From positions 1,302,393 to 1,366,392 of the forward strand of contig CANMEE010000002.1 in the NCBI GenBank assembly GCA_947496865.1: a stretch of 64,000 bases of DNA, written 5' to 3'. Shown in pieces: positions 9,705 through 17,489 of the stretch. Below the pieces are notes generated by a model that saw only the letters and a list, made by a program, of their open reading frames with translations, did not search any database and was not told the DNA's origin. Both the position numbers and the translations under genes were made by a program. This DNA comes from an uncultured Sphingomonadaceae bacterium (GTDB lineage: Bacteria > Pseudomonadota > Alphaproteobacteria > Sphingomonadales > Sphingomonadaceae). Within the stretch, counting starts at the first letter, position 1. Every line of letters begins with the position of its first letter.

Positions 9705-10640
9705 TTATGCGTGCACAAAACCAAGAGTTTCCGGCAAACCAATCCGTTCGCCTTTTTGCACCAATGAAACGCCTGATCCGGGTCGGCACTTGCCAATCAA
9801 GGTTAAATTGATTGGCAATACGGTTTCCGGGCTAGCCGTCAGCAGCAATTGATAATCATCGCCGCCCGTTGCTGCGCTCATTCTGGCGTCTTCAGCATCA
9901 CCGAATACGGTCTTGAAAGCCTTTGATAGAGGAAGCTGATCAAGATCAATTTCCAAATTGACCCCACTTGCGCTTGCGATCCGTGACGCGTCGAGCAACA
10001 GGCCGTCCGATATATCCATCATCGTGCTAACCAACGATGACAAAGCGCGGCCGTCCTCCAGTTTCGGTTGCGGCCGGTTATGAGCCTTTAGCAACGTCGC
10101 TGATGTTTCAATATCGGCCGCATGGGCCTTTCCGGATGCTATCTGCAATCCGGCCCACGCGTCCCCGATGTCGCCAGTTACATAAATGCTGTGCCCCGGT
10201 GCGGCGCCGCAGCGGGCCGGGATGATATGGCCCTTCGCTTCACCAAAAGCAGTCAGTGCCAAAGTGCGTTTCCCGCCTTCTCCTACAGACACGGTATCAC
10301 CGCCGAGCAAAGGCACGCAAAAATGGTTGATTGCTTCCTTTAGTCCGCGGATAAAAGCGGTATCCCAGGCATCGTCACCAGCCCTGCTATAACCCATTAA
10401 TATGCCTAGCGGCTTTGCCCCTTTGGCGGCGAGATCAGACAGGTTCACCGCGACCAGCTTCCAAGCCACATCGGCCGGATCGGCATTGGTCAAGAAATGC
10501 TTGTCTTCGACCATCATGTCATGGGTCATGACCAGCTTGTGCCGGCCAAAAGGCAGAACCGCGGCATCATCCGCCAATCCACGCGCAGCGGGATGGGTTG
10601 CCAGCGCTTTCAACTGGTCAATAAAGTCTAATTCGGTCAA
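9705..10640 (-). CDS. thiL: Thiamine-monophosphate kinase
   Basis: The 311-residue protein phosphorylates thiamine monophosphate to thiamine diphosphate, the last step of cofactor synthesis. It belongs to the PurM/SelD ATP-binding family: LADDAAVL near residue 22 and THDMMVEDKHFL near residue 40 hold the Mg-ATP-binding Asp residues, LLGGDTVS is near residue 113, and MDISDGLLLDASRIA near residue 208 is the ThiL signature. Length is normal. It follows nusB on the same strand 91 bases downstream, an arrangement common in Alphaproteobacteria. The product is used by the ThDP enzyme encoded at 41341 and others. Confidence 0.96.
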   Translation of the reverse strand: MTELDFIDQLKALATHPAARGLADDAAVLPFGRHKLVMTHDMMVEDKHFLTNADPADVAWKLVAVNLSDLAAKGAKPLGILMGYSRAGDDAWDTAFIRGLKEAINHFCVPLLGGDTVSVGEGGKRTLALTAFGEAKGHIIPARCGAAPGHSIYVTGDIGDAWAGLQIASGKAHAADIETSATLLKAHNRPQPKLEDGRALSSLVSTMMDISDGLLLDASRIASASGVNLEIDLDQLPLSKAFKTVFGDAEDARMSAATGGDDYQLLLTASPETVLPINLTLIGKCRPGSGVSLVQKGERIGLPETLGFVHA

Positions 10641-10731
10641 TTAGGGCCCCCTTCACAAAGAAGATGTGCCCCACATCTGTTACTACCACTTACACTCCCC
10701 TGCCAAGCAGGCTTGTGCACGTGTCAGCCCC

Positions 10732-11181
10732 TCAGCTGCCGCGAACCTGCTTCGCTATTGCGTCCAGCAATCCGTTTATGAAACCGCTATCCTTTTTGTT
10801 GAAAAAGGCGTGAGCGACGTCAACATATTCACTGATCACTGTCCCCGTCGGAACATCGTCCCGCGCCATTAATTCAAAGGCCCCTGCCCGCAAAATTTGC
10901 AACATTGTTTTGTCGAGCCGCCCCATAGACCAGCCAGATGCCAGTTTTTCGGCAATTAATGCGTCAATTTCGTCGCGTTTTTCGGACGCTCCGACGACGA
11001 GTTCATCAAAAAAATCCACCTCTACCGGCCGATATTGTTCGTCCTCAATTTCCGCGCCAAGCCGGTGATCATGAAATTCCTTGAGCAACCGCGGAACCGG
11101 CGTCTTTTCCATGTCATGCTGGAACAGCGCCTGAACCGCAGCAAGGCGAGCAGTGGAACGGGTGTTTGATTTTGCGGTCAT
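10732..11181 (-). CDS. nusB: Transcription antitermination protein NusB
   Basis: The 149-residue all-helical protein binds boxA RNA with NusE/S10 and takes part in rRNA transcription antitermination. The RLAAVQALFQHDME segment at the N-terminus and the C-terminal GTVISEYVDVAHAFF...FINGLLDAIA region are typical of NusB. Its ATG overlaps the end of the DUF1993 gene by 4 bases, which indicates co-translation, although NusB is more usually coupled to riboflavin genes. It is followed by thiL. Confidence 0.96.
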   Translation of the reverse strand: MTAKSNTRSTARLAAVQALFQHDMEKTPVPRLLKEFHDHRLGAEIEDEQYRPVEVDFFDELVVGASEKRDEIDALIAEKLASGWSMGRLDKTMLQILRAGAFELMARDDVPTGTVISEYVDVAHAFFNKKDSGFINGLLDAIAKQVRGS

Positions 11182-11705
11182 GCCGGCAACGTCATTCGTG
11201 GCATACCCACGAAGTCCATTTTGCCAATCTTGAAGCCACGTTCCCGAAGAAGATCATAGGCTGTGGTAGCGTGGAAATAGAAATTGGGCTGCGCGAAACT
11301 GAAAAGGAAATGTTCGGCCGTAAATGGCATCACGGTCTCTTTGAACCGAAACTCCATTGGCTGCCCGACAAAACCCGCCATCTCTGCTTCGTCGACCTTT
11401 TCAAGCCCGGCTTTCGCTTCATCGAGCTTTTCATAAAGCCCGTCCCAGCTGTCTGGCGGTGCCACCAGACTAGGCGTAAACACGCCTTCACGGACAGCCT
11501 CAATCGCGCCTAGCGAATGTTCACGGCAACATTTCACCTGGTAGGAAAAGGGCTGCATGTCTTCAATCAACCGAGCACCGATAATATCTTCGGCAGCAGT
11601 ACCGCTCTCTTCACAATGGGCTTTTGCCTTATCGACCAGCCCACGAACGGCTGCAATAATCTGAAGTTGTGACGGAATAACGGCGTCATATAATGAAATG
11701 GTCAT
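11178..11705 (-). CDS. DUF1993 domain protein
   Basis: The 175-residue protein matches the DUF1993 family across its full length: an N-terminal MTISLYDAVIPSQLQII, then a central RLIEDMQPFSYQVKCCREH and a C-terminal FSFAQPNFYFHATTAYDLLRERG. The fold is expected to be a DinB-like four-helix bundle, and the His residues (CREH, FYFHATT) could bind a metal, but no reaction is established. It is cytoplasmic, lies 20 bases after hisD and overlaps nusB by ATGA, so it is a middle gene of the hisG-hisD-DUF1993-nusB-thiL run. Confidence 0.85.
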   Translation of the reverse strand: MTISLYDAVIPSQLQIIAAVRGLVDKAKAHCEESGTAAEDIIGARLIEDMQPFSYQVKCCREHSLGAIEAVREGVFTPSLVAPPDSWDGLYEKLDEAKAGLEKVDEAEMAGFVGQPMEFRFKETVMPFTAEHFLFSFAQPNFYFHATTAYDLLRERGFKIGKMDFVGMPRMTLPA

Positions 11706-11725
11706 AGGCTCAGTCTTTCTGTTGA

Positions 11726-13024
11726 TTATCGACGCGTGTCCAGCCGCTTTTGCACACTGGCGGCATGAGCAGGCAAACCTTCGGCTTCGGCGAGGGCAAC
11801 CGCCGCAGGGCCAATTTTTTCAAGCGCCGCGGCGTCGCATTCCAAAAAGCTCGTGCGTTTCATAAAATCCGTTACCGACAAACCGGAGGAGAAACGCGCG
11901 CGCCGTCCAGTGGGCAGCACATGATTGGGACCGGCCACATAATCGCCAACCGCTTCCGGAGTATGACGGCCCAGGAACACGGAACCCGCATGGCGGACCT
12001 TGTTGAAGAGCGCCTGCGGATCATCGCAAGCCAATTCCAGATGCTCGGCGGCCAATCGATCAACCAGCGGCATAGCCTTTTCCAGACGATCAACCAAAAT
12101 GATCGCGCCATTGTCGTTCCAGCTTTGTGTCGCTGTTTTGCTTGTTGCCAATTCACCAAGCTGCTTTTCAATCTGCGTCGCGACCGTGTCTGCAAAAGCG
12201 GCATCATCCGTGAATAAAATTGATTGACTGGTTGGATCATGCTCCGCCTGAGACAGCAAATCTGCCGCTATCCAGTCCGGGTTATTCTTGCCATCGGCAA
12301 CAACCACGATTTCCGACGGCCCAGCGACCATATCAATGCCGACTACCCCGTAAACCTGTCGCTTGGCTTCCGCGACCCAGGCATTGCCGGGACCCGTGAT
12401 GACATCGACCGGTTTGATTTTCTCCGTACCAAAAGCCAAGGCAGCAACAGCCTGCGCGCCGCCAATGCGCCAAATTTCATCGACACCAGCAATTTGAGCC
12501 GCGGCAAGAACCAAAGGATTTACTTCACCACCGGGCGTCGGTGTCACCATGATGATCCGATCGGCACCAGCAACCTTCGCTGGTATCGCGTTCATCAATA
12601 CCGATGACGGGTAAGCGGCACGGCCACCGGGAATATAGATTCCCGCCCGCTCCACCGCATTCCAGCGCGCACCGATGCGGACGCCGGCATCGTCGTAATA
12701 GTCGCGATTGTCGGGTTTTTGACCCTCATGATAATCACGAATACGTATCGCAGCCAATTCCAGAGCGATCCGCAAGTTAGGATCAAGCCCATCCAGCGCC
12801 GCTTCACATTCCAGTTGCGACACCTGCCAACCGGTAAAATCGAGATCATGACCGTCAAATTTCTGGGTTAGACGCGAGACTGCTTCGTCACCATTGGACC
12901 GTACGTCTTTGATGATGGCGACGACGTCGGCTGATACATCGGCATCCGCCTCGCGCCGGGCGTTGACCAACAGGTCGAAGGACGTATCGAAATTTGTGTC
13001 AGAAGTTGAAAGGCGAAGGACCAT
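11726..13024 (-). CDS. hisD: Histidinol dehydrogenase
   Basis: The 432-residue enzyme oxidises L-histidinol twice with NAD+ to give L-histidine, the last two steps of the pathway. Visible family features are the GGRAAYPSSVLMNAIPAKVAG segment, ITGPGNAWVAEAKRQV, the signature SQAEHDPTSQSILFTDD with zinc-binding and catalytic residues, and GPNHVLPTG near the C-terminus. Length is normal. It is transcribed after hisG with a 143-base gap that holds a mobile-type inverted repeat (13032-13148), and is followed 20 bases later by the DUF1993 gene. Confidence 0.97.
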   Translation of the reverse strand: MVLRLSTSDTNFDTSFDLLVNARREADADVSADVVAIIKDVRSNGDEAVSRLTQKFDGHDLDFTGWQVSQLECEAALDGLDPNLRIALELAAIRIRDYHEGQKPDNRDYYDDAGVRIGARWNAVERAGIYIPGGRAAYPSSVLMNAIPAKVAGADRIIMVTPTPGGEVNPLVLAAAQIAGVDEIWRIGGAQAVAALAFGTEKIKPVDVITGPGNAWVAEAKRQVYGVVGIDMVAGPSEIVVVADGKNNPDWIAADLLSQAEHDPTSQSILFTDDAAFADTVATQIEKQLGELATSKTATQSWNDNGAIILVDRLEKAMPLVDRLAAEHLELACDDPQALFNKVRHAGSVFLGRHTPEAVGDYVAGPNHVLPTGRRARFSSGLSVTDFMKRTSFLECDAAALEKIGPAAVALAEAEGLPAHAASVQKRLDTRR

Positions 13025-13031
13025 CTAAAAG

Positions 13032-13148
13032 CCCCTCCTCTTCAGAGGAGGGGTTGGGGTGGAGGACTCAAAAATGCGCCAATCGCTGACGCGAGCGATG
13101 CAAGTGCATCGCCACCACCCTTTGATCCCCTCCTCTGAAGAGGAGGGG
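13032..13148. repeat. MITE-like element bounded by 22-bp self-complementary ends
   Basis: Two 22-base sequences, at 13032-13053 and 13127-13148, are exact reverse complements of each other; each is also nearly self-complementary (CCCCTCCTCT ... AGAGGAGGGG). Between them are GGGGTGG and CCACCACCC, which extend the pairing, and a small internal palindrome GATGCAAGTGCATC. The 117-base unit lies between hisG and hisD and encodes nothing. It has the form of a non-autonomous, transposase-dependent repeat and would fold into a long hairpin in the his transcript. Confidence 0.7.
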
Positions 13149-13167
13149 AAATTATTCCCGCGAATCA

Positions 13168-13818
13168 TCAGACCTGCCCCACTAGCTCACGGAATTTCTG
13201 CACCAGTCCGGTCAACTCTTCGCTGCGCATCTTGAACGCGGCCCGGTTGACCACCAATCGCGCGGAAATGTCGATAATCCGGTCAGTCTCGACCAGATTA
13301 TTGGCTTTCAACGTGCTGCCAGATTCCACCAGATCGACAATATGCCGTGATAAACCGAGCGAAGGCGCGAGTTCCATGGCCCCATTCAATTTCACACATT
13401 CCGCTTGAATGCCCTGCGCTTCAAAATGGCGGCTTGTCAGATTGGGATATTTGGTCGCGACTCGAATATGGGAGATATTGCCGATCTGCTCCGCATCATC
13501 CTTGGGCTGGGCCACGGACAGACGGCATCGGCCAATGCCCAGATCAACCGGCGCATAAAGTTCGCTATAGCCAAATTCCTCGACCACATCCGACCCGACA
13601 ATGCCAATCTGTGCGGCACCATGGGCGACAAATGTCGCCACATCAAAGGCACGCACCCGGATGATCGACACATGCGCCTGATTGGTCCCGAACATCAGGC
13701 TGCGATTGGCCTTGTCGAAAAATTCTGGTAACGGCTCAATCCCGACCTTAGCCAGCATCGGCAAGGCCTCGTCGAGAATCCGTCCCTTGGGGATGGCAAA
13801 GATCAGGGGTGTGGTCAT
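13168..13818 (-). CDS. hisG: ATP phosphoribosyltransferase, catalytic subunit (short form)
   Basis: The 216-residue enzyme joins ATP and PRPP in the first, committed step of histidine synthesis. The N-terminal [16 protein letters not shown] and the PRPP-binding region [14 protein letters not shown] are clear. At 216 residues it lacks the C-terminal regulatory domain of the long form, so it should need HisZ, which is not in this window. It is the first gene of the leftward his/nusB run and is divergent from the DUF2332 gene, with only 40 bases between the two starts, so both promoters must be compact or overlap. Confidence 0.96.
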   Translation of the reverse strand: MTTPLIFAIPKGRILDEALPMLAKVGIEPLPEFFDKANRSLMFGTNQAHVSIIRVRAFDVATFVAHGAAQIGIVGSDVVEEFGYSELYAPVDLGIGRCRLSVAQPKDDAEQIGNISHIRVATKYPNLTSRHFEAQGIQAECVKLNGAMELAPSLGLSRHIVDLVESGSTLKANNLVETDRIIDISARLVVNRAAFKMRSEELTGLVQKFRELVGQV

Positions 13819-13858
13819 AGATGCGGGGGCTTTACGGCCTCATACCAGAAAGGGCAAT

Positions 13859-14911
13859 ATGTCTAACCAGCAAAAGGTGCGCGACGCCTTCACCAATCAG
13901 ATTGAATATTGCCGCTCCAACGGTGCGCCAATTACCGGCCGGATAGTCGAGGCCATCATCGGAGCGCTGGACGAAAGCAGCGAACTGGGCCGCCGGGTGC
14001 TGGGATGGGAGGGCAATCCGCTCGCCGATGCGCTGCCCCTGAGAGTTGCGGGCGGCTTTCACGCGCTCCATCTCGCTGGCAATCATGCCCGGCTTTCCGC
14101 TATCTATAATGGCGACGACCAAGCCGCAGCCGATGCCGAGCAGATCATTGCTCAGACCATTGCCAGAGATGAAGCCGCTTTGTTGCCTTGGCTGAACTCC
14201 CCACCCCAGACGAATGAGGCCGGACGCTCCTCTTCTTATATCGCGGGATTGCTTTGGCTCACCATGCAAGGTCTTCCGCCGCGCTATGAGTTGCTGGAAA
14301 TCGGTTCCAGTGCTGGCTTGAACCTGATGGTCGACCGCTATCATTATGACCTCGCTGGCGTTTCCGTAGGGCCGGATAGTGCGCCCCTGAATTTCAAACC
14401 TGAATGGGAAGGGCCACCACCGCCGGACGTCCCCTTCGCCGTTGACTCCCTGCGCGGCTGCGACATTGCTCCGGTTGATCTGGCCGACCCGGCCCAGGCC
14501 CGCCGCTTGACCGCCTTTATCTGGCCCGAACATACAGTCCGCTTCGAGCGGATGAAGACCGCCATCGCTCTGGTTAATCAGCAGCCACCCCAAATTGAAG
14601 GCGCCAGTGCCGATGACTGGATGATCGCGCAACTCGCCAAGCCCCAGAAAGAGGGCGTAACGCGGATATTGGTCCATTCCATCGTCTGGCAATATATCCC
14701 CAAAGCCGGACAGGACCGAATCAGCCAAGCGATGGAGGCGGCAGGCGTCCGCGCCACCGACGAGCGACCGCTGGCGTGGCTGTCGCTAGAGGCCAATCGC
14801 GAAACCTATCGTCATGAGTTGATTGTCCGGCACTGGCCCGATGGTGGTGAACCAGTCAAGCTTGGCGAAGCCCATGCCCATGGGGCTTGGCTTAAATGGT
14901 TGGGCGTCTAA
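13859..14911 (+). CDS. DUF2332 family protein
   Basis: The 350-residue protein matches DUF2332 along its length. The ATG at 13859 follows AGAAAGGG; the reading frame is open further upstream, but that part overlaps hisG. The segment RYELLEIGSSAGLNLMVDRYHY near residue 145 looks like the glycine-rich SAM-binding strand of a Rossmann methyltransferase, and the C-terminal RILVHSIVWQYIP fits a later strand. A methyltransferase-like role is an inference only; no substrate is known. It is divergent from hisG and converges on the cupin gene with only 3 bases between the stop codons. Confidence 0.82.
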   Translation: MSNQQKVRDAFTNQIEYCRSNGAPITGRIVEAIIGALDESSELGRRVLGWEGNPLADALPLRVAGGFHALHLAGNHARLSAIYNGDDQAAADAEQIIAQTIARDEAALLPWLNSPPQTNEAGRSSSYIAGLLWLTMQGLPPRYELLEIGSSAGLNLMVDRYHYDLAGVSVGPDSAPLNFKPEWEGPPPPDVPFAVDSLRGCDIAPVDLADPAQARRLTAFIWPEHTVRFERMKTAIALVNQQPPQIEGASADDWMIAQLAKPQKEGVTRILVHSIVWQYIPKAGQDRISQAMEAAGVRATDERPLAWLSLEANRETYRHELIVRHWPDGGEPVKLGEAHAHGAWLKWLGV

Positions 14912-14914
14912 ACT

Positions 14915-15295
14915 CTAAATCCGATCCAGTTCGGTCACCGTTTTTTCGGTCACGACGTTGCCGGTATTCAATATCGTCTTCGGTTCCAGCAACAGCACAT
15001 GGCATTCGCCATCAAGTCCTTCCGGGCAATGCTCGACGCCGCGCGGGATGATGATAAATTCACCGGGTTCGACATCCACGTCCCCGGTGCGCAGGCCCAT
15101 CCGCATGGTTCCGGCAATGACCAGAAACAGCTCATCCTCTTCCTCATGATGATGCCAGTCGAACTTGCCCGCAAATTTCGCGAGTTTCACTTGCGCATCG
15201 TTGATATCACCGGCGATTTTGGGCGACCAATGGTCGGAGAAGGTTGCAAAGGCGTCTTTGAGATTGACCTTGCGTGGTGACGCCGGCTTACTCAC
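14915..15295 (-). CDS. Cupin domain protein
   Basis: The 126-residue protein is a single cupin barrel. Motif 1 is FDWHHHEEEDELFLVIAGTM (metal-binding His, His and Glu) and motif 2 is GEFIIIPRGVEHCPEG (last His). It is cytoplasmic, has no extra domain, and its reaction is unknown; many such proteins are small isomerases or dioxygenase-like sensors. Its start overlaps the bolA stop by 4 bases, so it is co-translated with BolA. Confidence 0.85.
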   Translation of the reverse strand: MSKPASPRKVNLKDAFATFSDHWSPKIAGDINDAQVKLAKFAGKFDWHHHEEEDELFLVIAGTMRMGLRTGDVDVEPGEFIIIPRGVEHCPEGLDGECHVLLLEPKTILNTGNVVTEKTVTELDRI

Positions 15296-15579
15296 GCCCC
15301 CGGTGCCCGCGCCTTGATCGCCATCGCGTGCACTTTGTCCCGCATCAAGTCGCCCAGTGCCGTGTTCACCATCCGCTGACGGTTGAGCCGCGACTGACCT
15401 TCAAACGCAGCACAAGTAATTTCAACAGTGAAATGCGACTCGCCACTGCCATCGTCGCCCGCGTGACCGTGGTGGCTCGCGCTGTCATTGATGACGTTTA
15501 ACGCCGTGGGCGATAGCGCCTCCAAAAGCCGTTTTTCAATTTCTGCGGCAACGGGGCCTTTTGATTCTGTTTCCATCAT
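15292..15579 (-). CDS. bolA: BolA family protein
   Basis: The 95-residue protein is a BolA-type regulator that pairs with monothiol glutaredoxin to handle iron-sulfur clusters or redox signals. The family pattern is visible: the helix LLEALSPTALNVINDSASHHGH, the strand SHFTVEITCAAFEGQSRLNRQRMVN and the C-terminal DKVHAMAIKARAPG, with the conserved invariant His near DKVHA. It is the first gene of the bolA-cupin unit and is divergent from the J-domain gene. Confidence 0.92.
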   Translation of the reverse strand: MMETESKGPVAAEIEKRLLEALSPTALNVINDSASHHGHAGDDGSGESHFTVEITCAAFEGQSRLNRQRMVNTALGDLMRDKVHAMAIKARAPGA

Positions 15580-15604
15580 GCCTATATAGGAGCATCATCC
15601 CCGT

Positions 15605-16246
15605 TTGCGAACCTCCTTCTCACGCCATCAACCGGACAATCACTTGCCTTCCTCCGATCCACAAAAGAAAAAACCCAATCGTTTTCATGGCCGTGTGGAA
15701 ACAGACGGTCAGACTTGTGCGATTGACGGGTGCGAGGAAGATGGCGAATTTCGGGCACCTCCTATTTACGGCGCTCGCCATGGCTATGACGGCCCCGGAG
15801 AATATCGCTGGCTGTGCCTCGACCATGTTCGCGAATTTAATCAAGGCTATGATTATTTCGATGGCATGGATCAGGAACAGATTTTCGAAGCCCAACATCC
15901 GGTACGCGGATGGGATAGCAATCGGCGAATCTATGAGACGGGACCTAATGCCACACCGGCGTGGTCTGATTTTACCGACCCGTTGGACGCGATTGGCGCA
16001 AGATTTACGGCGAGCGTTTCACGCCCGCAAACGCCGGGTCGCGCGCTTGGCGCGGGCGACCGAAAAGCGCTAAAGACGCTAGGGCTTGGCGAAGATGCGG
16101 AGCGAGGCGAAATTCGCAGGCGCTATTCTGAACTGGTGCGCAAATATCATCCCGACCGCAATGGCGGTAACAGAAGTCATGAGAAACAGTTGGCAAATGT
16201 TATCGCGGCCTATACGCAGCTTAAGGAATCACCAGATTTTAGATGA
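15605..16246 (+). CDS. J-domain (DnaJ-like) protein
   Basis: The 213-residue protein has a novel-looking N-terminal part with a small Cys pair (CAIDGC, then WLCLDHV) and a C-terminal J domain at about residues 153-210. The Hsp70-activating HPD motif is intact (VRKYHPDRNGG). It would be a cochaperone for DnaK. It starts at TTG (15605), as no in-frame ATG precedes the conserved region; a second in-frame TTG at 15644 is possible. It is divergent from bolA, and followed by a long inverted repeat before cobS. This J-protein-cobS neighbourhood is common in sphingomonads as far as I recall. Confidence 0.85.
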   Translation: MRTSFSRHQPDNHLPSSDPQKKKPNRFHGRVETDGQTCAIDGCEEDGEFRAPPIYGARHGYDGPGEYRWLCLDHVREFNQGYDYFDGMDQEQIFEAQHPVRGWDSNRRIYETGPNATPAWSDFTDPLDAIGARFTASVSRPQTPGRALGAGDRKALKTLGLGEDAERGEIRRRYSELVRKYHPDRNGGNRSHEKQLANVIAAYTQLKESPDFR

Positions 16247-16258
16247 TCGTCAAAATTA

Positions 16259-16347
16259 CCGTTAGTCCTGAGCCTGTCGAAGGACGCTTCACGCCCGTCG
16301 CTGTATGAAAAACGATAGGCGCACTTCGACAGGCTCAGTGCTAACGG
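16259..16347. repeat. REP-type inverted repeat
   Basis: Arms at 16259-16282 and 16324-16347 are reverse complements with a single internal mismatch region; each includes the CTTCGACAGGCTCA core, which is a widely dispersed proteobacterial intergenic repeat. A partial, diverged copy lies at 1412-1437 after infA. It sits between the J-domain gene and cobS and may act as a terminator or mRNA-stabilising hairpin. Confidence 0.75.
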
Positions 16348-16371
16348 GTCAAAATCGAGTTAAGGACAAAC

Positions 16372-17361
16372 ATGACTGACATACCAAATACCCACCCTAG
16401 CGGCAGCGGCGAAACTGTTTTGGACGCACCGGATCAAACCGTTGATGCGCGGGAAATGTTTGGCATTGATCTGGACATGCAAATTCCAGCGTTCAGTGAA
16501 AAGGACGAGCGGGTCCCCGATCTCGATCCGGCCTATGTATTTGATCAGGATACGACCGCCGCAATCCTCGCCGGTTTTGCGTTTAACCGCCGGGTGATGG
16601 TGCAGGGTTTTCACGGCACGGGTAAATCAACGCATATCGAACAGGTTGCCGCTCGGCTCAACTGGCCTTGTATCCGGATCAATCTCGATGCGCATATCAG
16701 TCGGATCGATCTGGTTGGCCGCGATGCGATTGTCCTGAAAGACGGACAGCAAATCACTGAATTCCGCGAAGGCCTTTTGCCTTGGGCGTTGCAGACACCG
16801 ACAGCCTTAGTGTTCGACGAATATGACGCCGGACGGCCTGACGTGATGTTCGTGATTCAGCGGGTGCTGGAGGCAGAAGGCAAATTGACTCTGCTCGACC
16901 AGAATCGCGTTATTCGTCCCAATCCGAATTTCCGTCTTTTCGCGACCGCCAATACGGTTGGCCTTGGCGACACCAGCGGGCTGTATCATGGGACACAACA
17001 GATCAACCAGGGTCAGATGGATCGCTGGAACATCGTCGTTACGCTCAACTATCTACCTGCCGCGACAGAAGCGAAGGTCATCCTGTCGAAAGTACCGGAC
17101 ACCGACGACAAAACGGTCGAAAACATGATCAAGGTCGCTGACCTGTCGCGTCAAGGCTTCGTCAATGGGGATATTTCCACCGTTATGAGCCCGCGAACCG
17201 TGATCAGCTGGGCCCAGAATGCCGCGATATTCAACAATGTCGGCTTCGCTTTCCGTCTCAGCTTCCTCAACAAATGTGATGAAGCCGAACGGATGTTGGT
17301 CGCGGAATATTATCAGCGTGTCTTTGGTGAGGATCTGCCGGAAAGCGTGATCGGGGCCTAG
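16372..17361 (+). CDS. cobS: Cobaltochelatase subunit CobS (AAA+ ATPase)
   Basis: The 329-residue protein is the AAA+ subunit of the aerobic ATP-dependent cobaltochelatase CobNST, which inserts cobalt into hydrogenobyrinic acid a,c-diamide. The N-terminal DVDARE-like segment, the Walker A motif GFHGTGKST at about residues 79-87 and the Walker B region [10 protein letters not shown] near residue 145 are intact, as is the [12 protein letters not shown] sensor segment. Length and order are typical. CobT, its partner, is encoded 2.3 kb downstream with a penicillin-binding protein gene between them. CobN is not in the window; in genomes without de novo B12 synthesis this pair may have another use. 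Confidence 0.94.
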   Translation: MTDIPNTHPSGSGETVLDAPDQTVDAREMFGIDLDMQIPAFSEKDERVPDLDPAYVFDQDTTAAILAGFAFNRRVMVQGFHGTGKSTHIEQVAARLNWPCIRINLDAHISRIDLVGRDAIVLKDGQQITEFREGLLPWALQTPTALVFDEYDAGRPDVMFVIQRVLEAEGKLTLLDQNRVIRPNPNFRLFATANTVGLGDTSGLYHGTQQINQGQMDRWNIVVTLNYLPAATEAKVILSKVPDTDDKTVENMIKVADLSRQGFVNGDISTVMSPRTVISWAQNAAIFNNVGFAFRLSFLNKCDEAERMLVAEYYQRVFGEDLPESVIGA

Positions 17362-17473
17362 TCCAGCTTAACCGCGGGTTCACTCGCTTTTGTTCAGACA
17401 GGCTTCGCCGGATATCGAGGAAGCTTGTTCAATGACTAATCAAAATTGCCACTCGCATTTCGTGTATTACTAG

Positions 17474-17479
17474 TATAAT
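17474..17479 (+). promoter_or_regulatory. Candidate -10 box for the penicillin-binding protein gene
   Basis: TATAAT lies within a near-palindrome (GTATTACTAGTATAATAC) and is 10 bases from the start codon at 17490. If it is used, transcription would begin within a few bases of the ATG, giving an almost leaderless mRNA. No good -35 box is seen at 16-18 bases, so this is tentative. Confidence 0.3.
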
Positions 17480-17489
17480 ACAGTAGCTG

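Noticed and set aside
13832..14728. 298-residue minus-strand frame over the DUF2332 gene
   Set aside because: The plus-strand DUF2332 protein is recognisable along its whole length, so this is the shadow frame.
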